64,000 nt of DNA from positions 59,933,501 through 59,997,500 of the forward strand of contig JARZZO010000016.1 of NCBI GenBank assembly GCA_030544215.1, in the 5' to 3' direction. The position numbers were made by a program, and so were the translations under genes. The notes beneath the pieces were generated by a model. It saw only the letters and a list, made by a program, of their open reading frames with translations. It was not told where the DNA came from and ran no database searches. Source of the DNA: Zantedeschia hybrid cultivar. Lineage: Eukaryota; Streptophyta; Magnoliopsida; Alismatales; Araceae. This document shows positions 1 through 12,501 of this stretch, piece by piece (the first letter of the stretch is position 1; each line of letters begins with the position of its first letter).

Positions 1-3000
1 TTCCTTCTGAAAATGTTCGATAGAAAAAATAGCTAACACCATGTATTTTAATATTCTGGACTTTTTTTTTTAAAATTTCACATACCAAATCTGATTGAGT
101 TGTTAGTACGAGTTTAGATTTAAAAGATGCTGATGTCATTATTATTTATATCTATATTCTCTTAAAATTTCTATGCTATAATTTTTTGTCCAAGTGCACC
201 ATAAGAAAGTGGACATAAGAGGTATATAGATTTTGGTAAATTTGCTTTTCATCTATAAGGGATAAAAGGGTCATTAACTCTTTTATCATAGTCTTACATG
301 ATTTACACAACACAAATGAGATTTTAGTTAATCAATTTTGGTTACAAAGAGTTTCTAAGTGTCAATATGACAAATAATTAATTACATAAGAATATGTCAG
401 AGAGTAATAATATTACCAAACATGTTCTAACGGTGCGTTTGGAAACCCTAACGGGAGGGTATGGCTCCTTCATAATCCCCGACAAATGTTAAGTCTTTCC
501 AAGGGAGCCACATGCCTAAACTTACTCCTGTGCACAATAGATTAAAGAGAAAGAGGAGAGAGATAGAGAGAGGAAGGTAAGTACAATCTACTTTTTCAAA
601 AGCAATTCCCCACTTGTTTTTGGAGATTTCGCAGCTGCTCATTAATCTTGACATTTGTTAATTGTTTTCAAAGGGAGCCTAAGAAAGAATCATTCATTTT
701 GTCAAAATAAATAACCTTTTTGGTTAGCGTGCGAAGACATTAATTATCAAAAGGGGTTTGAAATTGTCTATTCTACTTTCTCTATATTATAGTACTTTGC
801 TTCGTCTCATTTGCAAAGAATACTAGACAAATGATAATTTTTTTTATTCTTTTTCCCTACTTTTTGTCATAAAAACTAGTTAGGCCAATAACATAAAATG
901 GAGTACAAATAATATAGAAAAAGTAGAGTAGGCAATTTCAATCTACCAAAATATATCTAGACTTGGGTGGCATTTAGATTCAAAGGTAGCTTCCAATCAT
1001 TAGCAAGGGGTCACGGGGAAACAAAATACTAACCATATATTAATTGCATTGAGGAAACATAAAATTTTCAAAATCTTATTATATAATGTTAAAAAGAGAG
1101 AGGAAGAGGATGAGTCATTTTCATCCTGTCACTAACAATTTTCAAAAGCTAACACATTCCAATTTTTGTGGATTGCTAATGATTGAATGAAGATAGAGGA
1201 CTGACAAAGGTCTATCCTGAAGCGGGATATTTTCTATCCCTCTCCCCAAATGATGCCTTAGTATTAAGGCACATGTGAAAATAAGACAAGATTATGAATT
1301 GTTTTAATAATTGTGCAAGTTTAAAATTTTTGTAGGGAATAACTTTTTAATGATGACAATCATTTAAAGATCTCATTTGGGTGTTTCATTGAATTGTAAA
1401 TTGTAAACGTATACTTTTCCTCTATTATCCCAATCTTTTCCAATACAATCTTTTAATTTAATCTCTTTATCTGTCATCTCATTTCTTATCCACCTCATTT
1501 GTTTGAAGTCCGTATATAAACATCATAAAAATTGTCTTTAAATAAAATCTATTCCTTCCCCTTTTTGCGTCTATTCCTCTATTTACTTCTTAAAATCTCT
1601 TTATACATTAGTTAGTGCACCTATAAAAGTTGGAATATATTATGACATATTAGAGATTCAACAATTGAAATCTATATCATAATTCTTTCGAAATGCATAC
1701 TTAGACGAAACCAGATCTTTTGAATTTTAAAATATATAGATTCACTTTTTTGGGTGTCTTGCAAAATGATGAAATTGTTTTAAAATTATGTGTGAGGCAT
1801 AGTAAGGTTTATATTTTAGGTGTATTTAGAAAGGATCATGAATGATCTAGTTATTTAAATAATCAATCATTTGAAAAGATTATGTACAGTACCTCTTAAA
1901 ATGATGATAATCTGCCTTGTAATCTCGTTTGGGTCAATATCTTATGGTTGTCTGATTCCTTCGATTTTTTTCTTGCTTTTGCAAATAAATATGTTAGCAA
2001 ATAATGTGAATACTTAGATTGTCTAGTATGATGATCCCAAAGTCATAGAAAAAAAAAATAATGGACACCTCTTTGAAAATTGTATATAATCTAAGTTAAA
2101 ATTTTGGATTAGATGGATGACATGTCAAACAATTATTACCTAGCTACCCAAATTATGCAATGGATGAGATGTCAAACGATTATAATTTAGCTATCAAATT
2201 ATGTAGAAAAGTTTATATCAATTAATTTCATTTGGATCTAGTCAAATGCTATTAGAAATATTCTGATGATCAACTACTTCTTAAGCTACTCCAGATGCAC
2301 CTAAATGACTTATTTAGATTTAGTAATTTTAAATTTAATATACTTCCATGTTAAATAATGGGCTTATTATCTTTTAAAATCCGAGCTTAAAATCAAACTC
2401 ACTTATTGACCATGCTAAAAATATAAGCAATTTTTTGTACTTCTATTAAAAATTCAATATGAAATGAACAAATTAAAGTGGAATTAAAATCTGATCATTT
2501 TTCTTAACAATTTTATGGAGTTATAGGTCTATATTATTGGGATCAAATCATGGCATCCAAAATATCCTAGAAGTGCGATAAATTACCATGGACAAAAAAG
2601 AATTAATATAGTTTGGTCATTTTTGACTTATATCTTGGGACCAAACTAAGAGAAGGGGATTCATTATGACAAAACTTTTATGATAGACATGGACACACTT
2701 TTTCTCTATAACTCTCTAACCACCCTCTTTTCTTTATATTATGCTCAAGTCTATGTGGAAGATAGAATAGATAACTATACATAGAGCATATACAAACATT
2801 AATCCCATATGGATTAGCAGATCGAGTCCACTTGAATCCTAATAGGATCGGGTAACTCTTATCTATCTTAATCTAACTAGAAGTAAGACACTGCCAACCT
2901 AACAATCTCCACCTTTGTTTATTTTTCATGTCACCCTGAAGATCAATCTTTTATTTTGCTATAGTCTCTATCTACCTACTTATCTAGACTTTTGCATAGC

Positions 3001-3139
3001 TCATTGCTATACTACACTGCATCTCAACTAGATGCAAAATTTATACCATGATTGGGAGCTAAGAAAATTATTTGGCGACCAAAATGATGGCCTATCTTAA
3101 TTACTAACTAACTCCACCTTCTATGAACTTTATATATAT
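1..3139. other. AT-rich intergenic DNA with MITE-like fold-backs
   Basis: I see no gene here; the open frames are short and unlike any family I know. Two fold-back elements can be made out. One spans about 759-941, with inverted ends TTGAAATTG and CAATTTCAA that continue inward through a shared CTACTTTTTCTATATT-type stretch. The other spans about 965-1261, beginning GGGTGGCATTTAG and ending CAAATGATGCC, as in hAT-like MITEs. A pair of diverged direct repeats of about 54 bp lies near 2110-2210 (the 'GTCAAACNATTAT' segments). The remainder is unremarkable. Confidence 0.5.
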
Positions 3140-3414
3140 GAGTTTTTGTTGCACTACCAGGCAATTTTACACCACCTGGTAGTGTTTTTAATTTAATTTT
3201 TTTGAGCCCCCACTTGACTTACATGATCGTACAATTCGATCTTGATTTTAATTTTTCATCTTTTTTGGGGTGTCAGTTTAAGATCAGATTGTATGATCAT
3301 GTAGGTTGAGTGGGAGCCTCCATTTTTTTTTTTTTTAATTTTTTTTAAAAATTTTTAAATTAAAAATATCGTCAGATGGTGTAGAACCACTTGGCAGTAC
3401 AACAAGTTGAACTC
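3140..3414. mobile_element. Mutator-like MITE, copy 1 of 5
   Basis: Long terminal inverted repeats of more than 100 bp begin GAGTTTTTGTTGCAC and end GTACAACAAGTTGAACTC. The two arms match through the 'CCCACTTGACTTACATGATC' type segment, so the element is nearly all inverted repeat. It shares the GAG...TTGTTGCAC terminus with copies at 20115, 40281, 51227 and 53609. The flanks are TATA-rich on both sides, so its own target duplication cannot be scored. The Mutator assignment rests on the 9-bp duplications of copies 3 and 5. Confidence 0.7.
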
Positions 3415-5891
3415 TATATGTACATGTATTTCCATTCAACTTGTACATTCATAAAAGGAGTGGCAAAATCAACTCATGACATCTTTATCGGAAAAATATA
3501 TTCGAGGTACCTCCAAAAGTTATGAATATTGTTGCTGTTAGAGTAGTTGATTGGCGTGGATGACTTTTGCATTGTTAGTAGACTCTAGATAGACCTGCAT
3601 CGAAAGGTACATCGTTAATAGGCTCCATAAAAGAGTCCTAGACTCCGACACTTAAATCAGTTGAGACAAAGGGCATATGACGAGAAGATAATCTTGTACT
3701 TATAAATAGGGTCCCAACCCTCCATCTAAGACCATCCCTTTTCCTAAGTAAAATGTTAAAATCGTGAGATCACTTTCATAAATCAAAACAAATAATTCCT
3801 GGTCTGCGAGACCCTACAATATCTTCCGACAATAAATATTATTCAATAGACGATTATCAACTTGACACGCAATAAGATCGTCTTATTGTAGAAAGTTTAT
3901 TCTTAAACTTAACTTTTTATCCTTAAATTTACTTTTTTGCAAAAAAAGAGAGCAGTAGTTCACCTTTATTTTCCTTTTTAATTTTAAAAGTTGGATAGGT
4001 TTAATCTTATTGTGACACTATCTACCACATGCTTACAAAGATATGACATGTATAGTATATGGCATCTTACATTAGTCATTTTAAAAATCCTTTGTTCATT
4101 AGCTAATCTTCCCTGCATCTTTCTATGTTATATGTCTGAGATTTAGAAAATTAGATCAAATTCATGTTTTGGTTGCCCACGTAACGAAGAAACTCTTTAC
4201 TCTTCCTTCATATTTTTAAGGTATATGCAATTTTGAATAAAGGTTAAATTAAAAGGAACTTATAAACATATCTATATGGCTATTATTATTGAAATAGTTG
4301 GGTGACAGTGCTAAACCATGATATGGTTATATGTTGGTTGTGGAAATTCGGTTCCAATCCATTACATGGATAAATGAGTCATCAAAGTATGTTTTAATTA
4401 GTGGGCTTTTCTAGCATAGTAATTACCCAAATTCTCAATATAGTTCTATTCCATGTCAAACATGTTAATTTGAAGTGTTAATCAATAAAACTATTTCAAG
4501 GTTTTGCGGATTCGACTAGATAGCAAATGTCAGAATACTTTTCTTAATTGTATTCAATTGTTCAATAAATAGATTTATTTCATACAGCTAAAGCGACATA
4601 CTACCATAAAGTTTTCTTAATAATTCACAATGCAACATGTGAGAAATTTCTTGAGGATTTTCTTTCTTGAATTTGAATCTTTTTGAATGATTTCTTTTAT
4701 CTCACAAGTTATAGTTTCAGCCTGAAGCTGTGTTTGTTAATAGGGTAAAAGAACAATGACAACTTTCGAAATTTTAGGTTTTGGTTTTCTTAGATATCCA
4801 GGTGTGATCTTGGCATTTAAAATGATTCATTTGAGAATAATTTTGCAAAGTGGCAGCAATGAGGGGTAAAGGTCAATCTTACCCCTTTTGACCAGTTACC
4901 TTTCCCTCTCTCCTAGCATAGGATTTGAATGGAATTATGGAGGACAGATGAGGGGTTTTCAGAGATTTGCTTCTCCAAGTAAACCAGGCCAGCCATGGGG
5001 GTTGTGTCTAATGATCCTTGTTCAGAAAATGAATTTATTTATTTTCCTAACTTTTTTAGTAGGATTAGAACTGACAATATTTTTGTTAACTAACCTATGT
5101 CAATATCAGTGAAATACTTGGTCCTAATCTTATTTACAAGAATTATAACCACACTTGTATCTTAGGCAATTTACCTCATGTTATTTAGGAACCCCCATTC
5201 CAGTTAAGCACTACAGCTTAGAAAAAATTTGCTTTTGGTGGTTCATTGACCATAATTGTGAACATGACCCTAATTGTAAGAAAAAGTTGCAAGAATTAAG
5301 AGGGAAAAATTTCACATCAAAGTCTGATAGCAATGAGCCAGTGGCTTAGAGGTATCAAGGGCTTTCCAATTTATGGGGGGTCTTGGGTTCTATTGCCATC
5401 GCTCTTAGTAGAGTGAGAGAATAAAATATAACCCACATTTCATGTTAGACCTTACCCACAGTGCTCTTTGTAGATGGGGGTCGGGGTTATCATTGAATGA
5501 GGGGAATATTAAAAAATCGGATCTTTTTTTTTCTCTTCTCGTAAGTACACAAATAAGGGACAAAATGAATTTGAAAAGATTGGAACATCATTTAGAAACA
5601 ACTTTGAAATAAATTCTAATCATTCAAATCTACAATATATTAAAAATATTTTTAAAGAAAATTGATTCATTTTGACTTTTTAACTAACCTGAAGTTAAGC
5701 AATTAGGAAAAGGAGGAATAAAATGCGAGAAAAAAGGGGAATATTCTCTTTGCAAGTTAGGGAAAGGTAGTTTTTGAATGAGGAAATTTGATTCCAACAA
5801 TTGGGAATATTTTTTTTTACTATGAATAGATTAAAATACGCGTGAACTTTTGAACGCTAACTTAAAACGAAGCATATGAACATGAACCGAC
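3415..5891. other. Intergenic DNA with a degenerate LTR fragment and a SINE-like relic
   Basis: Around 3490-3960 there is a diverged LTR-type fragment. It has a worn version of the monocot LTR motif ('ACTCCGACACTTAAATCAG') followed about 60 bp later by a TATA-like 'TTATAAATAGGG'. Around 5330-5520 there is a possible tRNA-derived SINE relic with an A-box-like TGGCTTAGAGG and a B-box-like GGGTTCTATTGCC; no clear target duplication was seen. The open frames at 4888-5349 show no recognisable domain and I do not call them genes. Confidence 0.4.
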
Positions 5892-5894
5892 TTA

Positions 5895-6190
5895 GGGCGT
5901 GTTTGGCAAAGCTTATACTTGAAAGTTACTTTAGGCTTATACTTCTTACATAGAATGAGTGGAAGGAGAAATGTTATAACTAATTTTGATTTGTTACAAA
6001 AGTTAACTCTTTCATAACAACTTCACTTTTTCTCCAATCTTGGAAGCTCTTTCTTTGTAGCTTTTGGTTGGAAGCCAAAACACAAATAAAATACCACATA
6101 AATAGCTTTCAAGATCCAATGACTTTCATAAAAAATAACTAAATAAAAATACAAAAGTGCTTCCAAATAGAAGCTGCGCCAAATACGGCC
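5895..6190. mobile_element. Tourist-like MITE with TTA target duplication
   Basis: The element starts GGGCGTGTTTGG and ends CCAAATACGGCC, which pair at 10 of 12 positions. It is flanked on both sides by TTA (5892-5894 and 6191-6193), the target duplication of PIF/Harbinger transposons. The GG-C-TGTTTGG terminus is of the Tourist type. A diverged relative lies at about 31316-31569, sharing the start, the 'TACTTGAAAG' segment and the 'CTTTTTCTCCAA' segment. Confidence 0.75.
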
Positions 6191-7083
6191 TTAATCCGTT
6201 TTGACCTCTCAGACCAACCAAATGAGACTCTGATTGATTTTTCAACTTTCGAATTCGGGGTTCTACATGTTTTGTATTTTGGAGACAGAGAAGTAGGATT
6301 CACTCATTTTGTTATCATTCTTTATCTTAAAAATTGCCTCCATTCTCCTTTCCTTCTCCTACTCCTAGTGAAAAATCGAATGATAACTTAGATCCTCCAT
6401 TCCCAACTTATACCGTTACCCTTCAATGCTTGCTCTGTGCTTCTAAGTTTTGAGGTCATCCTGGATCGCCAGTATGGTTTTGAATCTCGTTTCATTATGG
6501 CCATCAAAGAGTAAAAGCCTCCACTCTCTTCCTCTTCCACCCACCCTCAACTATCTCATTCATGTCCTACTTGGTGTTCTTCTAATATCAATTTTAATAT
6601 TAGTATAATAGACTTCAATAATATCAAATACTACAAAATTAATACTCCAACAAAGTAGCTTTTTAAGTTTAGAAACTACCAGTGGAAGCAAGGTCGTGGT
6701 CATCTATAACAAATGCTTCTGGTTGTGCTGCTTGGGAGCATGATCCTGTCTCAACACAACCGGACCGGGTACTCTCTGGGCCAGCCCAATCCCCTTCAAC
6801 ATGGGTTGGCTTCTTCCCCTGCAGACCAAATAGGCCAGCCCAATCCCCTTCACCATGGCCACGTTTTGTACAGATCAGCCGGGGCGTACTTTGTGGTTAG
6901 CAGATTGGCCCAGCAGTGGGTCTGCTTAGGGCTATAGTACCTATATGTCTCTTTCTTGACAACCACACAATATGAGCATTCACATGTGGCTTAGCACAAC
7001 ATGGTTGTCTCTGTTGGAACTTGGAAGGCAAGGAGATCATCTAGAATGAACGTATAACAGCTGGTTGATAGAGGAGTGTCTTC

Positions 7084-7301
7084 ACATATAAGGCTCTATA
7101 ATCTTGTGATATTACAAATAAGTTCTCCTAATCTGACTGTTTACAAATAAGGTTCCACAATTTATCGTGAATTAGTGAAATGTCCCTGAAACTTACAAAT
7201 AATCCACGATTAAGAAAGTTATGATTGTGGAGGTTTATTTGTAAACAGTCAGATGAAAAGAACTTATTCGCAATATCAGAAGGTTATAAAGACTTATATG
7301 T
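7084..7301. mobile_element. Fold-back MITE
   Basis: The left part, with ACATATAAG, CTTGTGATATTACAAATAAG and CTGACTGTTTACAAATAA, is repeated inverted in the right part (TTATTTGTAAACAGTCAG, then CTTATTCGCAATATCAGAAG, then CTTATATGT). About 80-90 bp of each arm match with modest divergence, leaving a short centre. There is no coding capacity. Family and target duplication were not determined. Confidence 0.6.
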
Positions 7302-8619
7302 AAAAAATCCAACCTCTTATTGGTAAAAAGTACCAAGTGAACCGTCTCAATGCCTCTTGTCGAAGAGAGAAGTTCCTCTCAATATATTTATTGACCAAAA
7401 TCAAAAAGTGTGCGAAGGGCATTTACAGAAAACTCCTTCACACGGATTCCACGTGAAGTATGTATGCAAGAGTTTTCTACAAATATGCGTTAGGATCTTC
7501 TTTCACTTATTGACTCCGGTCAGTAAACATACCGAGAGGATCCCAATTCCTTGCCGAGCAGATGTAATGCACCTCTAACATAGAGAACCCATGCTGTAGC
7601 TCTATTGCCATTCAAAGTTTGGTAGATCTTGCTAGCTAGGGAACTTCTGCCGAGCACCTTATTAAGAGTAATCCACTATTAATGCACTGCTAATGCTTAA
7701 ACTTAGATCAAACCCATGAAATCGGTGACAGTAGGCATCGTCTCGAGAGACTGGATTACATGATGAGCTCTCGTTTTGGGACATCGAAAATTAATATTAC
7801 TGAGATTAACATACACGGGCACAAAAAAGAGACTGTGCTTAATGATTGGATGCTTGGTCCATTGCAGGCGAGAGGGGGAGACTATCATTAACATGTTAAG
7901 GATGTGTTAATGAAGTTTGTTAAGGAATAACATCATTATATCATTTCTCTTACATATATGGCATACTACACCAGCCAAAATAGTGTTATTATTCCATTCT
8001 AGCTAGGAGTGAACTCAATACTTTTCACCTTTCATGAAATATTTAGGAAGGCTCACCATGTTATTCAATCTACTTATGGACATGGTTGCGGTGCAGGATC
8101 AATTTGTATCGATTCGGATGACTCGTACCATATAATGACGTATATGAATTGGGGTGGCTCGACTGAGTCTATGCGATTTGAGAGTTCTTTTTAATACGAC
8201 TCGATCGAGTCTATACGAGTTGACCTGACTCGTACCGGATCATGGGAGATCCAACTTGATCCGACTCTTCGAATCGGCAAAACCCGTACGATGGAACGAT
8301 ATTATTGTAATGTCTAGAAAGACACTGCAGCCATAAGTATTTCTCTTCCATCATCACGTGATCCACTTAACCATCTTGATTCCTTCCCCTTGACCCCTTT
8401 GCCGCAAATAGACAAGGTTTCAAAATTTTGAACCCACTACCCACATGTTGATGTTGCTGCCACGTAATGTGGAGTGTTTGGGCCCAAGAATCACAGCCGT
8501 CACAGTCTTGTGGACCTTGGCCATGCCCTTACTCATTGGACGCGGCCCACAGTCCACACATCGTCCAATTTTGCCCATTTCTCTTCCTTGTGGACTTAAA
8601 CTAAAGAAGTGTGTAAACT

Positions 8620-8796
8620 AAGAGAGGAGATCCTCTCAGTACACGTTTGGATCGGAATCCAGCAGTGTACTTAGAGGAGGAAGGGGGGTCAAGTATTGTA
8701 AAAAACTCTTTATATGATCTCAAAAGTTTGTAAATATCTAGGTCCTCTCCTTCTCAATGCTGTTGGACCCCGGTCCAAACATATACCGAGATGATT
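8620..8796. mobile_element. Small MITE, copy 1 of 2 (partner at 49613-49782)
   Basis: Inverted ends can be read: GATCCTCTCAGTACACGTTT on the left and AAACATATACCGAGATGATT on the right. Inner segments GGATCGGAATCC and GGACCCCGGTCC also pair. The same layout, including the internal 'AACATTGTAAAAA' and 'AAATATCT' segments, recurs at 49613-49782, so this is a dispersed non-autonomous family. No coding capacity. Confidence 0.6.
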
Positions 8797-10361
8797 GGTA
8801 TGATCCTAATCCAATAAAATAACGAGGCGTTTTAAAGTATTCAGCACATTGCCCGCAAATGCCGCTTCGTTGGCATTTAAATATAACGTGCCAGTGCTCA
8901 AAGTAATCTAGCTGTGGTGGTAGGTGTTGGAGGGCATTTAGAATATGATGATAGGAATTTGGAGATTAGAATATGTGTAATGCGTGTGAATGCCGTTCTG
9001 GAATAGGAATATGCCCTAGTCGCATTAAAACCTCTCGTCATGCTTTGGCGATTCTCCTAGCAAAACAAGACAGTGGAATGAGCTGTGATCTTGGTTAAAG
9101 AGTTGCATATTTTTGGTCACAGCTGATTCATAGTGTAGTCGTTTCTACACATAGGACAATTGCATCAATTGTTTGGGAGGATCAGATGGAGAAAAACTTG
9201 CTGCATGCTTGGCCTATTGTGGCAGTTCAGTACTGCACTACTGAGCAAGTCATATCTACCCAGGAGATCAGACGGCACGCGTAAGTTTATTCTCATTGCA
9301 CTCATATGAGGAGATGCAGTGACTGCATACCATCAAACTCCGTTAATTGAACAGTGAATGTGCTGCGCAGGCACACGTGCGGTGTCAGCAAGTATTTTTG
9401 AGATGAGTCTTTCTTGGTGCACATCCACGCGGACTGACCTATCAGCGGGTGACGTGCACGCACACCTACCCGCGCGAGTGTGCACTGAGAATTCTCCTTC
9501 TGAGATTAGTTGATGAAGAGAGGTGATTATTAAAGAATTTTGATAACTAGTTTTTGCATTGGTAGAACTTTTGGGGACTGACATCACACATGAAACCGAG
9601 TGGACTCCACTGACCTAAGTCACCAATTATGAGCCCTGAGAATGCTGCAGCATCTAATGTGTGTCTTTAGCCTTCCAAACAAAGGAAACTGTGTTTGATG
9701 GGTGATGATCTCATCCTGAGATATTGGAGAGATTAAAAAATGACAAACAGGTGACATGCCAACAATGGGTGCACTCTCTGGCTAATAGTACTCTCTGCAG
9801 ACACCTGATGCTAAACTGATCTGGTGGGGTTAATAATCTTAACCCATATTCTACTAGCTACCTCCTCACTTGAAATATTTCTGGTCATTATACTCCTTGC
9901 ACATATAAGAAAAGCAAACTCTTTATATGATCATTATGTAACCATGTAGTACTCAACAAATTAGGAATGTAAAATTTTCTATGATCTTAGATAGACTAAA
10001 TTCAATTGACATCATGTCACTTAGAACCGATGATATTACATAACTATTTACCCATATGAGATAGTTGATAACATGACAACAAACCCTTGAACATGGAGCA
10101 AAAGCTTTTTTTTCCATTTTTAAGAGTTCCATTATATAGAGCGAGTTTTGTTGATTTGAGCTACATCTGAAGACTCTTTACATGCGAGTATCAAGATGTG
10201 CTTATTACATTTTGAAACAATGTAAGCATTCAAATATGATACACAAGCAGGACTCTAATCACATCCTTGCTTCTCTTCTAAAGAACCTCTTTGATAATCG
10301 AATAAGAGTATAATAGGATTACCCACTTGGATTCTCCAAATTTGTTTGCTTTGATTGATCA

Positions 10362-10572
10362 GATTCATTATAAATTACTTATTCTGGAGTTACTTGGAAT
10401 TAGTAATTTGGCCAAAAACTCAGCAAGCATAGATGAGTTCCTTATACATATTTTATGTATTCGATCAGCTGATTCATTATAAATTACTTATTCTGGAGTT
10501 AATTGGAATTAGTAATTTGGCCAAAAACTAAGCAAGCATACATGACTTCCTTATACATATTTTATGTATTCT
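10362..10572. repeat. Tandem duplication, 109-bp period
   Basis: Two adjacent copies start GATTCATTATAAATTACTTA at 10362 and 10471. They share the whole 'GGAATTAGTAATTTGGCC' segment and the closing 'CTTATACATATTTTATGTAT' segment with only a few substitutions. The second copy ends immediately before the hAT-like element at 10577. Confidence 0.85.
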
Positions 10573-10576
10573 ATTA

Positions 10577-11176
10577 TAAGGGTGTTCACGGTTTGATTTG
10601 ATTTGATTTGAGGACAAAACTTTGAAAATCAAATTAAACCGAATCAAACCAAATCATAATAGTTTCACATCGAACCGAACTAAACCGATATAATTCGGTT
10701 TGGTTCGGTATGGTTTGTAGTTTGGGTCTTATAATGGGCCACTATGATTAAGTAATCTATTTTAACATTATTTTTTAAAAATAATTATTAAAAAATATTA
10801 TTTAAAAATTATTTGAAAGTTCAAGTCTCGAAATAGACTATTATAGTTAAACATCCTATTTTATTAAAGACTCATCACCTTTTTTGTACAAGATGATGGT
10901 TAAAAAGATATTATCGGAAAATAATTTAAAATTTTATATCTTATAATTTACATAAACTCACACTTAATATAAGAATTTAATGCTTATATTATGCCTTTTT
11001 AATGTAATTCGATTTATTTGGGTTGGTTTGGTTTATGACCAAGAGAAATCAAACCAAATCAAATTTCTTAATTCGTTTTGATTTCAATCTCAAATCAAAC
11101 CAAACCAAACCAAATCAAATCGAATTGGCTGGTTCGATTTGATTTTTGGTTTGAACCGAACAGTGAACACTCCTAT
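10577..11176. mobile_element. hAT-like non-autonomous element of about 600 bp
   Basis: Terminal inverted repeats read AGGGTGTTCACGGTTTGATT at the left and GAACAGTGAACACTCCT at the right. Subterminal regions are full of TTTGATTTGATTTG-type repeats on the left and AAACCAAACCAAATC repeats on the right, as in plant hAT-type MITEs with GGGTGTTCACGG ends. No transposase frame is present. The flanks share only a weak ATTCT similarity, so the target duplication is eroded. Confidence 0.65.
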
Positions 11177-11288
11177 TCTGTAATCATTTATTTTATTTTA
11201 AATAAATACCAATCTCATTATCAAAATAAGTGCACTCTTATTAAGATACAATCTCAAATTACTTACCATAAAATAAGCAATTCGGCCA

Positions 11289-11334
<46 letters not shown>
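11289..11334. repeat. Compound microsatellite (TG)10(AG)13
   Basis: Ten TG units pass directly into thirteen AG units without interruption. The open frame through it encodes a CVCVC-RERER repeat and is not a gene. Confidence 0.95.
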
Positions 11335-11335
<1 letters not shown>

Positions 11336-11845
11336 TATGCTGGTAGGGGAGAAGAGTGGGCAAGGCTAAACTTAGGCCTTGGCATATACTAGCTGCTCTA
11401 TTTGATGCTCGACAGGGAAGCTGACAAGCACACCAAGGTGTTGCTTGCCATCCTCCCTGGCGTCTGTGTAGGGCCTAATTGACTGAACAGTTGGGTCGTT
11501 CAAGTAGAAGTCCTTCCCATTTAAGCTGATTCCTGTAGTGGAAATTGCCAAGGCAATGAATGCTCACCAAGCTTCCACTACCACCCACCAACAATGGTTC
11601 CTGTCATGGGGTGGTTTTTAGACTTAGGTCATTTTCAGGAAAAAGCAGATCTTCTCTTCTCTACTATATTTAAAATCATCAAGCCTTCTTTTGTTAAAAT
11701 TTTGTTTCACTTTTTCTTAGAGGAGTGATACTTCATTCACTGTAGAGGGATAACAGCATGTAAGATTGTTTGGTCTTGAAGATTTAGATGACTCAAAGAA
11801 TTTTCTTCGCTAAATTTATCAGACTTGGAATCACCAAACTCGGCT

Positions 11846-11848
<3 letters not shown>

Positions 11849-11938
<90 letters not shown>
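11849..11938. repeat. Long (GA)45 microsatellite
   Basis: Ninety uninterrupted bases of GA, about 45 units. This is long and pure and therefore probably polymorphic. The SLSLSL open frame on the minus strand is an artefact of the repeat. Confidence 0.95.
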
Positions 11939-11940
<2 letters not shown>

Positions 11941-12466
11941 TCGTCTCAATGTAATTTAAAGCTCTGATAGTGGAAGATTTAAGCTGCTATGACTGTGGGG
12001 CAGCACCAAGCATGTTACTCTTGGTATAGACATCATGTACATGAAAGGTTACTAGGTTTTTCCAGTGACAATAGGAAAGTTACAGCAAGATGTGTACTAA
12101 CCGTACTCTTAATCATGTTCGCCTACCAATTATGCATGATTCAGTTGATATCTCATGGCCTTCTTATTGGACAAGGTCAATAAAGTTCCACTAAGAGGTA
12201 CTTGCACTGCAATGCATGAGGGCATGTCCTGTAAAATTTCTCTCTTTGATGATAGTTTAACTCAAAGTAGTCATCTAATAGGAGGAATTATCAGATTTAC
12301 TGTGAAAAAGATCTCCTATATATGCATAACTAGTTCTACGTCCGTGCGATGCACGGTAAAATATCAAATTTGAATAAGTAGATTTTAGTTTTAACTGGAA
12401 AATAGGAACTTTATTTTAATAAATCTCCATAAAAATAAATAAATAAATATATATATATATATAAAT

Positions 12467-12501
<35 letters not shown>

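Larger units (their letters stand above)
6194..10361. other. Intergenic DNA with several small fold-back repeats
   Basis: No gene is supported. A direct repeat of about 26 bases containing GGCCAGCCCAATCCCCTTCA occurs near 6779 and 6833. It makes the open frames at 6682-6937 look gene-like, but they have no recognised domain. Between about 8090 and 8290 there is a run of ACTCG/CGAGT motifs in both orientations, a low-complexity remnant. MITEs at 7084-7301 and 8620-8796 are listed separately. The part from 8830 to 10361 shows nothing recognisable. Confidence 0.45.
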